DNA of 64,000 nucleotides, taken from assembly GCA_947396885.1 (NCBI GenBank), contig OX377206.1, positions 13,081,466-13,145,465 of the forward strand, written 5' to 3'. Below, piece by piece: positions 9,907-21,882 of this stretch; position 1 is the stretch's first letter; each line of letters starts with the position of its first letter. Position numbers and translations under genes: made by a program. The DNA comes from Heligmosomoides polygyrus polygyrus. Taxonomy: Eukaryota; Nematoda; Chromadorea; Rhabditida; Heligmosomidae. The notes beneath the pieces are model-generated. The model was not told the origin of the DNA. It worked only from the letters and a program-made list of their open reading frames with translations, and ran no database searches.

Positions 9907-12300
9907 GGTTATCGATTGAAATTCGGAAGTTCTAGACTTTTAGAGAAGACCCTATCAAGGGGCTTTCCTATTAGTCTTCCTAACACTTTCCAGCCAACCC
10001 GTCTCAGTGAAACGAATTCTCGTCACCAATTCAGTCCGCGATTCGAGACGGCATGCGCATGCGTATGACTGGCTGTGTGTAGGTGATTACGGTGCTAATG
10101 CGCCATGGCCAGCGCCCGTTCTGAGGCGCTCATTTAGCGTCGAACGATTGATAGGCCCCTCGAAATCTTGTGGTCAAGAGACAGGTGCACACGCGGGACG
10201 GGGACGAATGTGGAATTAACATGCGAGTAATTGCAATCGAGTACCGGCGCCGTATTCGAGCACGGTGAAAGCGCATGATTGCTGGAGAGAAAGAGGGCAG
10301 GTGAGGAGATATGAGCCCGAAAAAACCCAACAACGGACCTGCGGACGGATACGCTTCATCATCGTTCACATAAATGCTATTGTTGGCATGTTCTTTGCCG
10401 AATGTGTTTATAATTAGGCTGTGTAGAACGCCAGAGCCACTGTTGCTTGCGAAAGTCATTGGAATCCTGGTAGGCCGGTCGGGTTTCCAAAAAACAATAG
10501 GTAGACAAGAGCAGTCATAAACTGGGTGCCCAGGAATGTCTGAAAGACATCAGGACTTTTATATATGCGTTGGGTTAAATTCCTTCTTGTCTCAAAACTA
10601 TTCCGCAACAGACCTCATCGTCTTCGCGCCTTTCGTACGCGCAACATCCTTGGGCTACTCTGGCACGTGTCAGGGAGGAGCAGAGAATAGCACGACGATC
10701 AATGGGGTTACAATTGGTACACGCATTGGCACAGAAGTGCATACCTGAATTGTTCTGGATCTGCGAAGGTCAGCAGTTTGCACAGTAGCGTAATTCTTCT
10801 CTCATCTACCAATTTCACCTTGGTCTAGTGGCAGTGCCGTGGGATGAGGCGCCGGCTTCGTGTGCATTGCGATTCAGTGCGGGTCTTAGTTCGCTTCTCT
10901 AAAGGTTTCTTTTAAAGGTTCGTGCGCTGTTATACTCCACTGATTTATCGTTCGAAGATGCTTTGCCAAGATTTCTATTCAGAAGTCGTTACCTGTCCCA
11001 CAGGCTTCCTTGCAAGTAATTGTTCCGCTTCGATGATTTCTATTGTTTCCGGGTAGATAAGCAACTCAGTCTGCTCAGCAGGTATCCCCTATGCGTCTTT
11101 AGCATGTATGTAGATACAGTTGAAAGATAAACGTTAAAGATCACAGAAGTCGATTTCCTTTGGTATGCGCCACGCACTTGAATTTGGCCATATGTTGACT
11201 CAACGAATAATAGCAGCGGACGCAAGTGGGAAAATTCAATGTTTTATCCTAGCGACTAAGGCTCTGTAGTCAACCGATCTCCCGGAAAGAGAAGGCTCTA
11301 TTCGCACCGGTGTAAATTGAGCTTCAATAAGTACTGCAAAGCAATTTAACGCCTCCTTACTACCTCGCCACGCGTACCATCGTAGGTCTACGCTTGAGTT
11401 AAGCTCTTTTCTTAAAGCGACTTAGTATTTTTCGCTGAAAAAAGCTGCTTTTTATACAGCTGAAATACCGTCCACTCTTAAAAATCTATTTTTTGGTTAA
11501 CTACATAAATGTGCTTTCTGTTCAAGGAAATTTTCTAACTTGTAGTTGAAGGTTTTTGCGAAGAATTGAGGAGAGATGCAGAATTGATAAATAATACTAG
11601 GCAGTTTCCTACAATGGACGTGTTTACTTTGACAGCCTACCACTAGTCTGAGACGCTTCGGCATCAAGCCATCGTTGACCATTTCCCGCCCTTCCACCGA
11701 TATAATTAATTCTTGGAGTTAGACACTGAATAACGCGACTGTTGAAGTCATTAACCTAGAAGACATTCATTACATTCGTGCTACCCAAGCACCTCGTTGA
11801 TATTCCGGGTTGCTTGTTATGCGTCGGCACCGCCATGAAACATGTAATCCAAAACAATGGGAATTCTTGGCATACCGATGACACTGCATATAATTGTTCT
11901 GTGCTATTTGACGTGTGATATTTATTGCAAGGATACCCATGTATATGGAGATGAAAGAAAAGAACGCACCCTCATCAACAGCAGCAAAACAAACTGCATA
12001 GAGCGAAAAATGTGAATGGTAAAAGGAGAAGAGAGAATCATGCATCGCAGGAGTCAGCAGATTTTCATCGTAGGATTTTTATAAAGAATTGCCTAAAAAC
12101 GGGAACGGAAATGGGTGATAGACTGCCCCTGCGGAGACGCACTTACTCCAAGTCCGCTCGGTTTACAATGTGCTGCCTAACGGTCGAACGTGCCTTTTTT
12201 TTGTAAGAGAGTTTATTGCGCGCGACTGCCTCTGGTGCTTAAGAGCAGCAGTTTGAGAAGGTCGTCATGTTTTACATTTGTTATTTTACATATTTACAAT
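9907..12300. other. No recognisable gene
   Basis: Short ORFs on both strands lack domains and splice support. A GGTCTAGTGGCAGTGCCG block near 10,820 recalls a tRNA or SINE head but does not continue into a complete structure. Nothing else could be assigned. Confidence 0.4.
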
Positions 12301-12302
12301 TT

Positions 12303-12487
12303 TATGCACCGTTGGGCGCAGTCGGAGGAGGTGCTGATTGCCGGGTGCACACGAGGCAGACTAGGTTCCTAGTTCGGATTTCCCACGCAGGTCAACGAAG
12401 CCTACCATCCCTTCGAGGTCGGTGAATTGGTGCCAGATTTGTCTGGGAAGGATAAAGCACTGATTTGTTCATCGGCTGGCATCTGTA
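12303..12487 (+). mobile_element. 3'-truncated SINE-A copy
   Basis: Head GGGCGCAGTCGGAGGAGG, box-B-like TAGTTCGGATTTCCCACGC, and body CCAGATTTGTCTGGGAAGG ending at the CATCGGCTGGC block. After that the sequence changes to GC-rich DNA (12,487-12,645) not matching the family. Confidence 0.65.
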
Positions 12488-12649
12488 AAGGCCCCCACAC
12501 ACTTTTCGGCGGCGAACGGCGCTCGGAAGGCGGCGAAAACGATGAGTCACGCCGCTCTTGCAGCCTTGCCAGGTACGGTATTTCTAGACGAGACCTACTG
12601 CTGCTGTTCGCCTTCCCGCCTTCTGTCCGTGCTCTGAGCTAGAACGTGG

Positions 12650-13767
12650 AGCCTTAGCCCTAGTTTATACAGTACCGCCGCTAAACGTTCAACCAAACGA
12701 CGTTTGCGACGCAAAAACGCGTTTTTTGCGTCGCATCATGATAACTTTGTTCAAAATAAAGGCTTTCTCACCAAAATTTACAAGGGCTCCTAGCATCATC
12801 TTACCTACCAATGGGCATGCAATCGCCATTAAAAAGTGGATGGAAGCCTGAAAACCAATGCCGCAATTAAGGAGGGTCCTAATTGCTGTGACCCGACCCA
12901 GCACCGTCGCCGAGTCTCGCTTAATTATGTCCCCAGGCGCAAATAGTGCTGCCCAGTTGAATTTTTAAATTTTTAAACCTAATTAAATTGTATTTTCTTG
13001 CTGTTTATGACCTTCTCCTGGCTGCGACAATTCATTTGGTACCAAATTTGGCAGGAGAATGTCTGCAGCTGCTTCAACTGATTTTGTTTATTTCAACGGA
13101 AGCATCCTCAGTTTAAACCTGTTATTGTAGCTTGCAATCTACTCATCTTTAAGGAGGGAAAATGACATAGAAAATTTACGTTTCGAACTCACTTTGGGCA
13201 TTTGTGTGTTGGTTACAATTCCTCAAAACTGCAAGTGAACCTTGGTAAAGAGCACACCCTGTCGTCGATTTTGGCTGCGAATATCTATGTCCTAAGAAAA
13301 TGAGTTTGTCCAAAAATTTGTTGGCTAACCGCACGCAATGTAGAGACTCCAAGTATCAAATATCGAGAAGCCAGGTAATCAGATGCCCGAATTTCAGCTG
13401 GTTAAAGTGAAGACTTCTTTCAAAAGTGCGGCTGAGCTTCTACAGCGTTTCATGCTCAGTCTTTGCAGAATGAATGCTGGGAAGCCCAGAATTCATATTA
13501 AGTATTTTTCCGCTCAACATTTTCAACCAGTCCAGACGCCAATATTTTGACGCACCAGATCGAGCGTCGACGTAGAGGTCTTCTTCGACCATAATTGCAC
13601 TGACCTGACATGCCCTCCAGAGACATTGCACTCGGCTGCATGACCAACGAATCCCTCACTTCTCTTTCTCGTAACTACGGGCCTGTTCGACCTTATGCAG
13701 CTCACCAATATCGATCCATGCTGCCAAATCTTGAGGACCCTTTGGGTTTTCCGGATTGCGTACATCA
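12650..13767 (+). repeat. Left arm of a 1.1-kb inverted repeat
   Basis: This arm is the reverse complement of 16,437-17,615 with only scattered differences: the same 71-codon shadow ORF is found in both (12,689-12,904 minus and 17,248-17,463 plus). The left arm carries an extra segment of about 50 bp near 13,565-13,620. The right arm carries a 109-bp MITE that the left arm lacks. No recognisable protein domain. Confidence 0.85.
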
Positions 13768-13769
13768 TA

Positions 13770-14808
13770 TTAGGTTGTCCGGGAAGTTCTCAGCGTTTTC
13801 GCGTTTTAAGTGCTTCACTTTCAACTAACATAATTTTCTCAAATCTTATCGGATTTAGACGAAGCAAGCACCGCTCGAGTCAGCACACTTTTGCCAACGG
13901 GGAACAAATCGACTTATTCCATCAACGAAAGAATTAGATGGTCGAGATTCGATAAAATTCACGAAAGCTGTTTTGGCTTGGTGTTAACTGGTGAAGGTTT
14001 TACCAGCGAGAAAGTTCTGAAAATGTTTGCAAAAACGGCAGTCCGTTGGTGAGAAGCCTGGAGAATATGACGGGTGAGGCAGAATTTCAACCCTTAGTTC
14101 GTTTAATGTTCATGTGGTGATTAGCGAAACGTGTGGCGGGCGCTATCGTGCAAAAGAATCGGGCCTCTTCTGTTAACCAGTTCCGGCTGAATTAGATGCA
14201 ATTTTCGGTGAATTTTGTCGAATTCCTTACAGTGGGACTTTGCTGTGATCGTTTAGCCTAGCACCGAAAAGTTGTACACCAGCCGCTGACCACCACACAG
14301 TGACCATTACCTCTTTTGGTGGAGATTCGCCTTCGGAAAATGCCTAGGGGGTTCATTGGCGTGCAACCACCTTCCAAAGGCGTATCAAAGCTTCTGCAAC
14401 AGCAGTTTTACTGACGTCTAGCTCTTCCGCGATACCGCGAACTGTTTGGGAAGGTTCGGTTTCCACCAATTCCTTCAACTCGTCGTCCAGGATTGCTCTA
14501 GGTCGACCGCTACGGGATCATCTTCGAGGATGAAATCTCCAGTCCGGATTTTACTGAAGCACTGGCGCACAGTGCCTTCTCCAACTTTATTAGACCCCAC
14601 ACTTGATCGATATGTCGAGCTGTCTCGGCTGCGGATTGTCCCAGTTTGAAGTTGAAATAAAATATCGCTCCGAATTGCTCTATCGACATACTCCAATAAG
14701 CCTTTCAAGAACAGGAATATAATGCGCAATACAAGTTGAATTTTTACTTCATAATAGACGAATGAAAGATAGCAACGCAAAACGCTGAGAACTTTTCGGA
14801 CAACCTAA
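13770..14808 (-). mobile_element. Mariner element A, internally deleted and degenerate
   Basis: The terminal inverted repeats share TTAGGTTGTCCG, AAGTTCTCAGCGTTTT, at 13,770-13,800 and 14,776-14,808, flanked by TA on both sides (13,768-13,769 and 14,809-14,810). The minus strand has mariner transposase remains: VRQCFSKIRTGDFILEDDP near the N terminus, QTVRGIAEEL, and C-terminal SPLAKVC. The central catalytic part is largely missing. It is 1039 bp long, against roughly 1.3 kb for a complete mariner. Confidence 0.8.
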
Positions 14809-14825
14809 TAACATGAGTTTGTTGG

Positions 14826-15151
14826 CTGAAAATTTTGGTACGATTTCTTCCATGATTTCATTCACTTACTCAAAAACTGAACACTTCGTTTGAAGTTTTA
14901 TAAAATTCTCATTTTTTTTTGTAGAAAAGAATGGTTGATGTCCTGTTCTAAAGAGAAGAACAGCGGCAGTTTTAGCGCCAAAAAGGGATTGCGCCATGCA
15001 ATTGTCCAAGACTTCGCCGTTTTTATTCGATTGATAGCAAAATTGCTGTTTGCGTAGATTTTTACGCCTCTTAACAACATAACAAAGAAAATTGTAAAAA
15101 AAACACATATTCTCACCTTGATACTTCATGTAAGCAGCGTTCACACTGTTA
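14826..15151. repeat. Dispersed repeat R1, left half
   Basis: Collinear with 20,935-21,160 (shared GAACACTT.G.TTGAA, ATAAAATTCTCAT, GATAGCAAAATTGCTGT, TGTAAGCAGCGTTCAC). Mariner element B interrupts it at a TA, and the repeat continues at 16,044. Confidence 0.6.
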
Positions 15152-16043
15152 GGGGGGCAAAAGTAATGAGACAAATTGAAAAAAATTCTTTATCTCTTTA
15201 TAACTCAATTACAAATCAACGATGCTGAGGAATATGTATGCCATTAAGGTCAGTGACCTTGCTGCTATCGATCAGCCAACTGCCATCCTTCCAGAACTGC
15301 TTAGGTCTGGTGCTGACCCACTGCTCGTTATGGTTGTCGAGGTCTGCTTGGGTCCTTGTGTTCCTTCCGACCATGAAGTCCCGTAGGCCCAAGAAGTAGT
15401 GGTAGTTGCATGGAGAGATGTCCGGCGAATACGGTGGGTGAAGCATGTGAATGTAGCCCAGCTGGGCAAGCTTATCCATGGTCACTTGTTCCCGATGGGG
15501 TGCGGCGTTGTCGAAGAGGAGGACCTTCTTGACGCGCTGCGACTGAATAAGTTCGAGTCGCAGGTCCATCTCTTCTATTTCGTTTACCATGGCCTTGGAG
15601 TCCATCGTCGTGCTTTTGGTAAACAGCCTCCAGTATACCGGTCTATGGGCGCAGACCCAAATGCTCTGAAGGTGCTTCTCGCCGTGAATATCTCGCCGAA
15701 CGAAGGTCGATAACGGGTCAACAGGCCTCACCCAGACTGGCTGCTTGGCAGGGCTAAGGTAGAAGACGTACTTCTCATCCTGCGTTAAGATTGAGCCCAG
15801 GCTGCCGGGGTTGAGAATTGGGAAAGATTTGCGCGACACAGGTCGACTCGTCAGGCTGGGGTTTCGGCATGAGACACACTGCGGTTTTGACATGCTTCTG
15901 GAAAAGGCGGAAGTGGTAACTTCTCAGGTGCCTTCAGTAGGTAGCATACAAACAAGCAAATACGATAAGCACGAAACCAGACTGCAGTCACGAGATATAT
16001 GGACACGGCATGGAGAGTCTCATTACTTTTGGTCCCCCCCCCC
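15152..16043 (-). mobile_element. Mariner element B, N-terminally deleted, with TIRs and TA duplication
   Basis: The inverted ends GGGGGG..CAAAAGTAATGAGAC are flanked by TA (15,150-15,151 and 16,044-16,045). The paralogous R1 copy near 21,150 has no insertion there. It encloses the transposase ORF described separately. At about 890 bp it is shorter than a complete mariner. Confidence 0.85.
15216..15893 (-). pseudogene. Mariner transposase, catalytic region, inactive (third Asp changed to Asn)
   Basis: The uninterrupted 225-codon ORF covers the catalytic domain of a mariner transposase, which would cut and paste the element in the nucleus. Visible blocks in order: LTQDEKYVFYLSP (first Asp), WVRPVDPLSTFVRRDIHG, KVLLFDNAAPHREQVT (second Asp), and HPPYSPDISPCNYHYF. 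Counting 34 residues after the second Asp lands on Asn in PCNY, where mariner proteins carry the third Asp of DD34D. The N-terminal helix-turn-helix region is absent: a complete transposase is about 345 residues. The long open frame together with a lost catalytic residue suggests a fairly recent but inactive copy. Confidence 0.85.
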
Positions 16044-16430
16044 TAATATAATTCAAATAAAATTCGGGGTGAGCTTTCCAAGTGCAGGGCGCAATCTGCT
16101 CTTTGATGCACTAAATGATTGTTACCTTGTTGCGCTTTAAGACAAAAGTTAGTTTATTATTTTTTCAAAAGAAACAAAACTTGTGTAAAATTATTACACT
16201 CGTTCGGGCAGCTGAACCAAAAAAAAATTCAAGAAAGTTATACCAAATTTTCCCTGGAGAAAAAATTATTCTACCCTTCTTGAAGTGTTTCTATTTTAAC
16301 CTGTAAGAAGCTCGTTTCAATTTGAAAGATGTTTAATTCCAATTTAATTCGAAACGGGTCCAGCTCGACGTGAAAATGATAAATACATATTTTACATTAT
16401 GGCTAGGCACGCAATTTTGAGAATTATAGA
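16044..16430. repeat. Dispersed repeat R1, right half
   Basis: It continues the R1 unit after mariner B and matches 21,160-21,660 (shared TCAAATAAAA, GAGCTTTCCAAGTGCA.GGCGCA, TTTGTTGCG.TTTAA and the CCTGTAAGAAGCT..TTTC block). No coding content. Confidence 0.55.
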
Positions 16431-16436
16431 ATCTGT

Positions 16437-17615
16437 GGGATCTCCGCAATCCGGAAAACCCAAAAGGTCCTCAAGATTTGACAGCATAGATCGATATTGG
16501 TGAGCTGCATAAGGTCGAAAGGCCCGTAGTTACGAGAAAGAGAAGTGAGGGATTCGTTGGTCATGCAGCCGAGTGCAATGTCCGTCGACGCTCGATCTGG
16601 TGCGTCAAAATATTGGCGTCTGGACTGGTTGAAAATGTTGAGCGGAAAAATACTTAATATGAATTCTGGGCTTCCCAGCATTCATTCTGCAAAGACTGAG
16701 CATGAAACGCTGTAGAAGCTCAGCCGCACTTTTGAAAGAAGTCTTCACTTTAACCAGCTGAAATTCGGGCATCTGATTACCTGGCTTCTCGATATTTGAC
16801 ACTTGGAGTCTCTACATTGCGTGCGGTTAGCCAACAAATTTTTGGACAAACTCATTTTCTTAGGACATAGATATTCGCAGCCAAAATCGACGACAGGGTG
16901 TGCTCTTTACCAAGGTTCACTTGTAGTTTTGACGAATTGCAACCAACACACAAATGCCCAAAGTGAGCTCGAAACGTAAATTTTCTATGTCATTTCCCCT
17001 CCTTAAAGATGAGTAGATTGCAAGCCACAATAACAGGTTTAAACTGAGGATGCTTCCGCTGAAATAAACAAGATCAGCTGAAGCAGCTGCAGACATTTTC
17101 CTGCCAAATTTGGTACCAAATGAATTGTCGCAGCCAGGAGAAGGTCATAAACAGCAAGAAAATACAATTTAATTAGGTTTAAAAAATTTAAAATTCAACT
17201 GGGGACACTTTGCGCCTGGGGACATAATTAAGCGAGACTCGGCGACGGTGCTGGGTCGGGTCACAGCAATTAGGACCCTCCTTAATTGCGGCATTGGTTT
17301 TCAGGCTTCCATCCATTTTTTAATGGCGGTTGCATGCCCATTGGTAGGTAGGATGATGCTAGGAGCTATTGTAAATTTTGGTGAGAAAGCCTTTATTTTG
17401 AACAAAGTTATCATGATGCAACGCAAAAAACGCGTTTTTGCGTCGCAAACGTCGTTTGGTTGAACGTTTAGCGGCGGTACTGTACTTGCGCTGTTGCGCG
17501 GCGCGTCACGATGGTCGAGGTAGATATCGACCGGGCGGTGCGAAAAATCGGTACCTATGGCGGTCGTGGTGCCGCACCGCGTGGCGGCGCAAGTATAAAC
17601 TAGGGCTTGGGCCTT
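16437..17615 (-). repeat. Right arm of the 1.1-kb inverted repeat
   Basis: Reverse complement of 12,650-13,767. It differs by lacking the roughly 50-bp segment and by carrying a 109-bp MITE at 17,485-17,593. Between the arms lie two mariners and R1 sequence, so this is either an inverted segmental duplication of a repeat or a foldback-type element. Confidence 0.85.
17485..17593. mobile_element. 109-bp MITE inserted in the right arm
   Basis: It begins CTTGCGCTG and ends GGCGGCGCAAG (inverted ends CTTGCGC/GCGCAAG), flanked by TA on both sides. The left arm shows the empty site, with a single TA joining GTACTG to TAAAC. GC content is much higher than in the surroundings. Confidence 0.75.
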
Positions 17616-17624
17616 GTTTACTGT

Positions 17625-17877
17625 GCACGCCACCCGCGACGCGATGCATGCGTAGTAGCCAAATTGATTGAGCGACGCGATTGATCAATTCGGCCACTAC
17701 ATATGGCATCCCGTCGCGCGTCGCGCGCACACTAAGGCCTATGGGGTCGTTTAGTGTGCGCGCGAGGCGCGACGCGATGCACGCGTAGTGGCCATATTGA
17801 TCGAGCGACGCGATTGATCAATTCAGCCACTACACGTGGCATCGCGTCGCGCGTCGCGCGCACACTAAACGACCCCT
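17625..17877. repeat. Two GC-rich palindromic MITE units in tandem
   Basis: The second unit (17,737-17,877) has near-perfect inverted arms of about 48 bp, starting GGGGTCGTTTAGTGTGCGCG and ending with its complement, around a centre containing ATTGATCAATT. The first unit (about 17,625-17,733) is a partial copy of the same palindrome. Confidence 0.7.
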
Positions 17878-18130
17878 ATGGTATACTCCCGGGTCGTTCC
17901 AGCGACGGGCGCGGGGCAACTATCAACGGCGCGCCTTCGCTGCAGTGGCGGACGGCGCAGTGGGGCGCGGTTGTCAGTTGACGCGCTATCGCTCCCGCGA
18001 TGCGTCGCAGAGGGGTGTTATACCTCCGCGTCGCGGGAGTGAAACATACTCCCGTGCGACGGCCGTCGCAGCCCGTCGCTAGTCGCAGTGCACTGCACTG
18101 CGACTAGCGACGGGCAGCGATGGTCGCGGA
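17878..18130. repeat. GC-rich MITE-like unit with perfect 45-bp palindrome
   Basis: Contains ATACTCCCGG..CGTCGC-type blocks near both ends. At 18,071-18,092 and 18,094-18,115 there is a perfect 22-bp inverted repeat around a single central base. Related GC-rich blocks recur at 19,423-19,525. Confidence 0.6.
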
Positions 18131-20900
18131 GGGGGAGCGCTTGTCGTGCCCTATTCTATGCACTTCCGCTCACTTATTTCGCCAATTCCTTGGTTCGTGA
18201 CCATACCACAACAATTTCAACACACGTCTGGTGATGTTGGGTGGTCATGCGATGTTTTTTTTGTTCTCCTCGTAGGGTTTTCGTCGTGGCTAGACTCACT
18301 TTGGGTTTTTTCGACTGCTTGAACGGCTAGTTTTTTGAAGAGATATTTTTCTAGGCCGTTTTTTCTCACTTTTCTGCCGATCCTCGCATTTTTTCGCCTC
18401 TGAACTTCCTCACCGGCACCGAAGTCTACATTTCTGTGTCGGGCAAGTCACAGGGAGGTTCTATTGACATGGTCGGTACACAAATGTGCCAATTGAACGG
18501 CTAGTTTTTTGAGGAGATTGCTAAAAAAAATTGCTGGCGCGGGCTTTTTTGCGATTGTAGCTAATTATTTTCGAGAACACATTCCCTTAAGTTTAGCGCA
18601 CTGTGCTAGTGCCCAGTAGTGTCAGGCATGCAACTCGAGTGAGCCATACACAATGCACATAGAATCGACGGAATCGACTAAGTGAGCAAAGATTGTCCAT
18701 CTGGCACACTACAGGGCACTGGTAAAGTACGCCTGCGACTTCGAGAACTTCCATGTCATGAGAAATAAGCTGCTCCAATCGCTAAAGGCTACTCGAATCA
18801 TTTTTTGAGCCGCCCACGACGAAATCCCCATGATCTGGTGAAGTTATACAAATGATTGTGGAGATCTCAAAGAGGTGAAAAGAACAACCTTTTCTCAAAA
18901 AATGTAGCTATAAATTGGAGGAATTATGAGCATGCGACGTTTTGTGACGGATTAGTCCATCGCAACCCTTTTTTGAACTGTGCGACCTTAACAGTATTGC
19001 ATCTCATGCGGGGTTAGGGTTTTGCGACTCTGCCACCGCTTTTGCTTCCTGTGCTCTAATACGCGTTGTCTCGAAAAACTCATGCGCTCTCTGTAAGGTC
19101 AAATAATCTTGTTCTGTTGCATGAAAAATCTGTGTGAACTCGTTTTGAGAAAGGAAAGGCTCGTAGATTAGGAGTACGACTGCGATTGAGGCATTTGATT
19201 CCTTTTCCTATACCGCTCGCTCCCCCGCTACATTTGTCTGATCATTCCTGCAGCACGATGCTCTCAGTTAGCCTATATGGGCTCTTGAGCGAATTTACGA
19301 CAGGACTCAATGTGGTTGTGATGGACAAAGCACGATTTCGTCATTGCACTGGATCAGCTGATTCGCTAAAATTCTGCAAAAGTCTCCGTCTGCAGAACTG
19401 CGTGAACTATGTCAGCCTCAGCGATGGCGACGGCTCGCGACGCGCATGGCGAGCCGTCGTGTCGCTGTGCACTCCCGCATCGCTGCAGCCGACGGGAGTA
19501 TACCATAGGCCTAAACAAAGCCTTAAGGAATTGCTGGTGCATTGTGCGTAGAGAATGCTCCGCGCAGTCGTCTAGCACAGCTCATTCATTAGCTATTATT
19601 CTGGTTGTGCAATTCTGTCGCCATGCGGTCAAATTTAGGAATAGCAAAATATGGGGATCAGAAGAAATAATCTACCGCTCTCGACTGCGTAACTTAGGGT
19701 AAACTGTAATCATATTATCAAATACATAGACATTATGTAAATATTTTAAAGCATAGGTTAAAATCTAGCGTACAGAAGCAGTAGAACTCTGAATACACAT
19801 GCAGTTTTCAATCATTTGAACAACGCGCAATCTACAAAATACCTAGACGTCTAGACAAGCAGAAGCAAAGCAAACAAGAATGGCAAGAAATAGCACTTCT
19901 ACACGCTTGTCCGAAATCCTCGATAGGTCATCGTCCTTCGTAGATACTGCAATGTTGTGTGGACGAGTGCGCGGCACATTCCCTTTACAGCAGGATTTTT
20001 TCGTATCAGTATAGTTTAGAGTAAAAATTGAAACATTGTTTTTACTAATGGGATAATAATTTTAATAATTTTATGTTCCTCCACAAAGTGTAAATATTTT
20101 CTTTAAGACATCCTATTCTGCGTAAGAGATTCGATAATTAGGTATTCTTAAAACAAGCGCTTACTTTGTCTTCGTTGAGAAGTGACCATTTAGACTTTAG
20201 TCTTACATTTTCGCTTAGTTGAAAGGTGTCCACTTTAAAACGAAAGCTGTCTAGTTCGAAATGGAAAGCGTGCAGTATCAAATGAAGCGTCCATTTTAAA
20301 GTGAAGGTGGGATAAAATTAGGTCGTTACAAGTAGAAGACTAGTCAAGTAGTATATAAGAAGCGATTTAAAGCAGCTTAGCAAGGAGTTTGAAGATACAA
20401 GAGCTAGGAATTTGCTACGATTAAATAGCCTAGTATGTAGTCTCGAAAGGAATCACAATTTTGTACTGAGAACATTGGAATGCAGGGGGAAGAGGAACGA
20501 CATGCTACTTTTTTTCACGAAATCATCCACCATAAAATTGCCATTAAAAGTCAGATAAATAACATTGAGGACAGTGAATACTCGAAGTGGATGTGTTAGA
20601 TATGACTCGGTACTAGTCTTAACTTCTTCACACTCCTTTCAAACACGTTATATAATGGGGCTAAAAAGGGTTCGACACCCACGTTTTTCTCTTCCTTTTT
20701 TGTTTCTGAGCTATCACTTCAGTTCTTAGCTATACAGTTCACGTCGAATTGGTCGCTTTTCAAATAAAACTGGACACTCTTCTAAGTCAGCTTTGGGATC
20801 TTTGAAATCAAAGCAAACTCCTCCACATCGCAATGAGCTGCTTCTACATTAGACTAGAGAATCTCCAAATAAAAAAATAGGATAATTTTTTGTTAGGGGA
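18131..20900. other. No recognisable gene
   Basis: Contains a short GC-rich MITE remnant at 19,423-19,525 (arms GACGGCTCGC/GCGAGCCGTC plus GGGAGTATACCATAGGCCT) and degenerate GTCCACTTTAAA-type units at 20,220-20,310. The short ORFs lack domains and splice context. Confidence 0.4.
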
Positions 20901-20934
20901 TTATCAATTGTATTAAAGCTTTAATTCATCTACC

Positions 20935-21660
20935 CAGCAAGTGAACACTTTGCTTGAAATCTTATAAGATTCCCATTTCATGCCAATAGAAGAATTTGTG
21001 CCATACACTCGTCTAATGGTAAGACGTCGCGATTTTTTTTGCGATTAATATCAAAATTGCTGTCCGCACAGTTTCAAACCTGTAAACGAAAACAGCTGTA
21101 AGGAACACACTAATTTTCACTTCACTTTGTGAGCAGCATTTACGCTATCAATCAAATAAAAGTCGCGACGAGCTTTTCGAGTGCATGGCGCATTCTGGTA
21201 TTTTAGTTATCAAATAATTTTTGTTTTGTTGCGATTTAAACAAAATGTAATTTCTCTTCCAGGCTCTGAAGAAGGCGGTTACGCCGAAACGTTAGCCTGA
21301 ATAAAGGATCTATACTAATCTTGGTTCGCCAGCTGCATCACTTGAGTAATCATACTGATTAAATTTTAATTTATTATTTTTCTCAGAAACCAAAAAAACT
21401 TACAAATTTATTACATTTATTAGCGCAGCTGAACTAAAAAATTCAATAAACGTTGTACCAAATTTTCATTGCAAAAATTATTCTAATCATCTTGGTGAGT
21501 CTTCAGTTTAACCTGTAAAAAGCTTCTTTCGATTTGCTACACGTGCAATTTGATGTCAACATTCTCTAGAAGAACGTCCAACTTGACGTGAAAAGCGTCC
21601 AATTTGCCTTAAAAAGTGTCCAATTTGACCTGAAAATGATACATATACCTAGATGTTTTC
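20935..21660. repeat. Second copy of dispersed repeat R1
   Basis: Aligns with 14,826-15,151 plus 16,044-16,430. This copy lacks mariner B, giving an empty-site comparison, but carries a short Penelope-like fragment with a hammerhead ribozyme at about 21,253-21,352. Its right end has degenerate tandem units of the form GTGTCCAATTTGACCTGAAAA. Confidence 0.6.
21261..21298 (+). ncRNA. Hammerhead ribozyme motif (Penelope-like element end)
   Basis: Stem I halves AGGCT (21,261-21,265) and AGCCT (21,294-21,298) pair perfectly. The core CTGAAGA is at 21,266-21,272. Stem II is GGCG/CGCC around loop GTTA, followed by GAAA (21,286-21,289). ACGT (21,289-21,292) is self-complementary and stands where stem III would be. 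The predicted cleavage is after T 21,293. Small hammerheads with a dimerising stem III are known from Penelope-like elements; activity here is inferred. Confidence 0.75.
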
Positions 21661-21829
21661 AGTTTATTGATCCTATTGATTTTTCTAATGCAATTTGTGT
21701 TTGTGTTCTGTTGTAATAATTTTTTAATAGTAACGTTTTTGCTCATCCCAATTCTGCATTTCTTATTGGTTTTCGGCAAATCATTCTATGAAAGTTGCTG
21801 TTGTAAACTACATAAACATGGTCGCGTAA

Positions 21830-21831
21830 TA

Positions 21832-21877
<46 letters not shown>
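21830..21877. repeat. (AAT)n microsatellite
   Basis: About 15 AAT units directly before the TIR element that starts at 21,883. Confidence 0.9.
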
Positions 21878-21882
21878 TAATA

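Noticed and set aside
10816..10890. tRNA-like GGTCTAGTGGCAGTGCCG block
   Set aside because: No matching acceptor or T-arm could be folded by eye; most likely a decayed SINE head.
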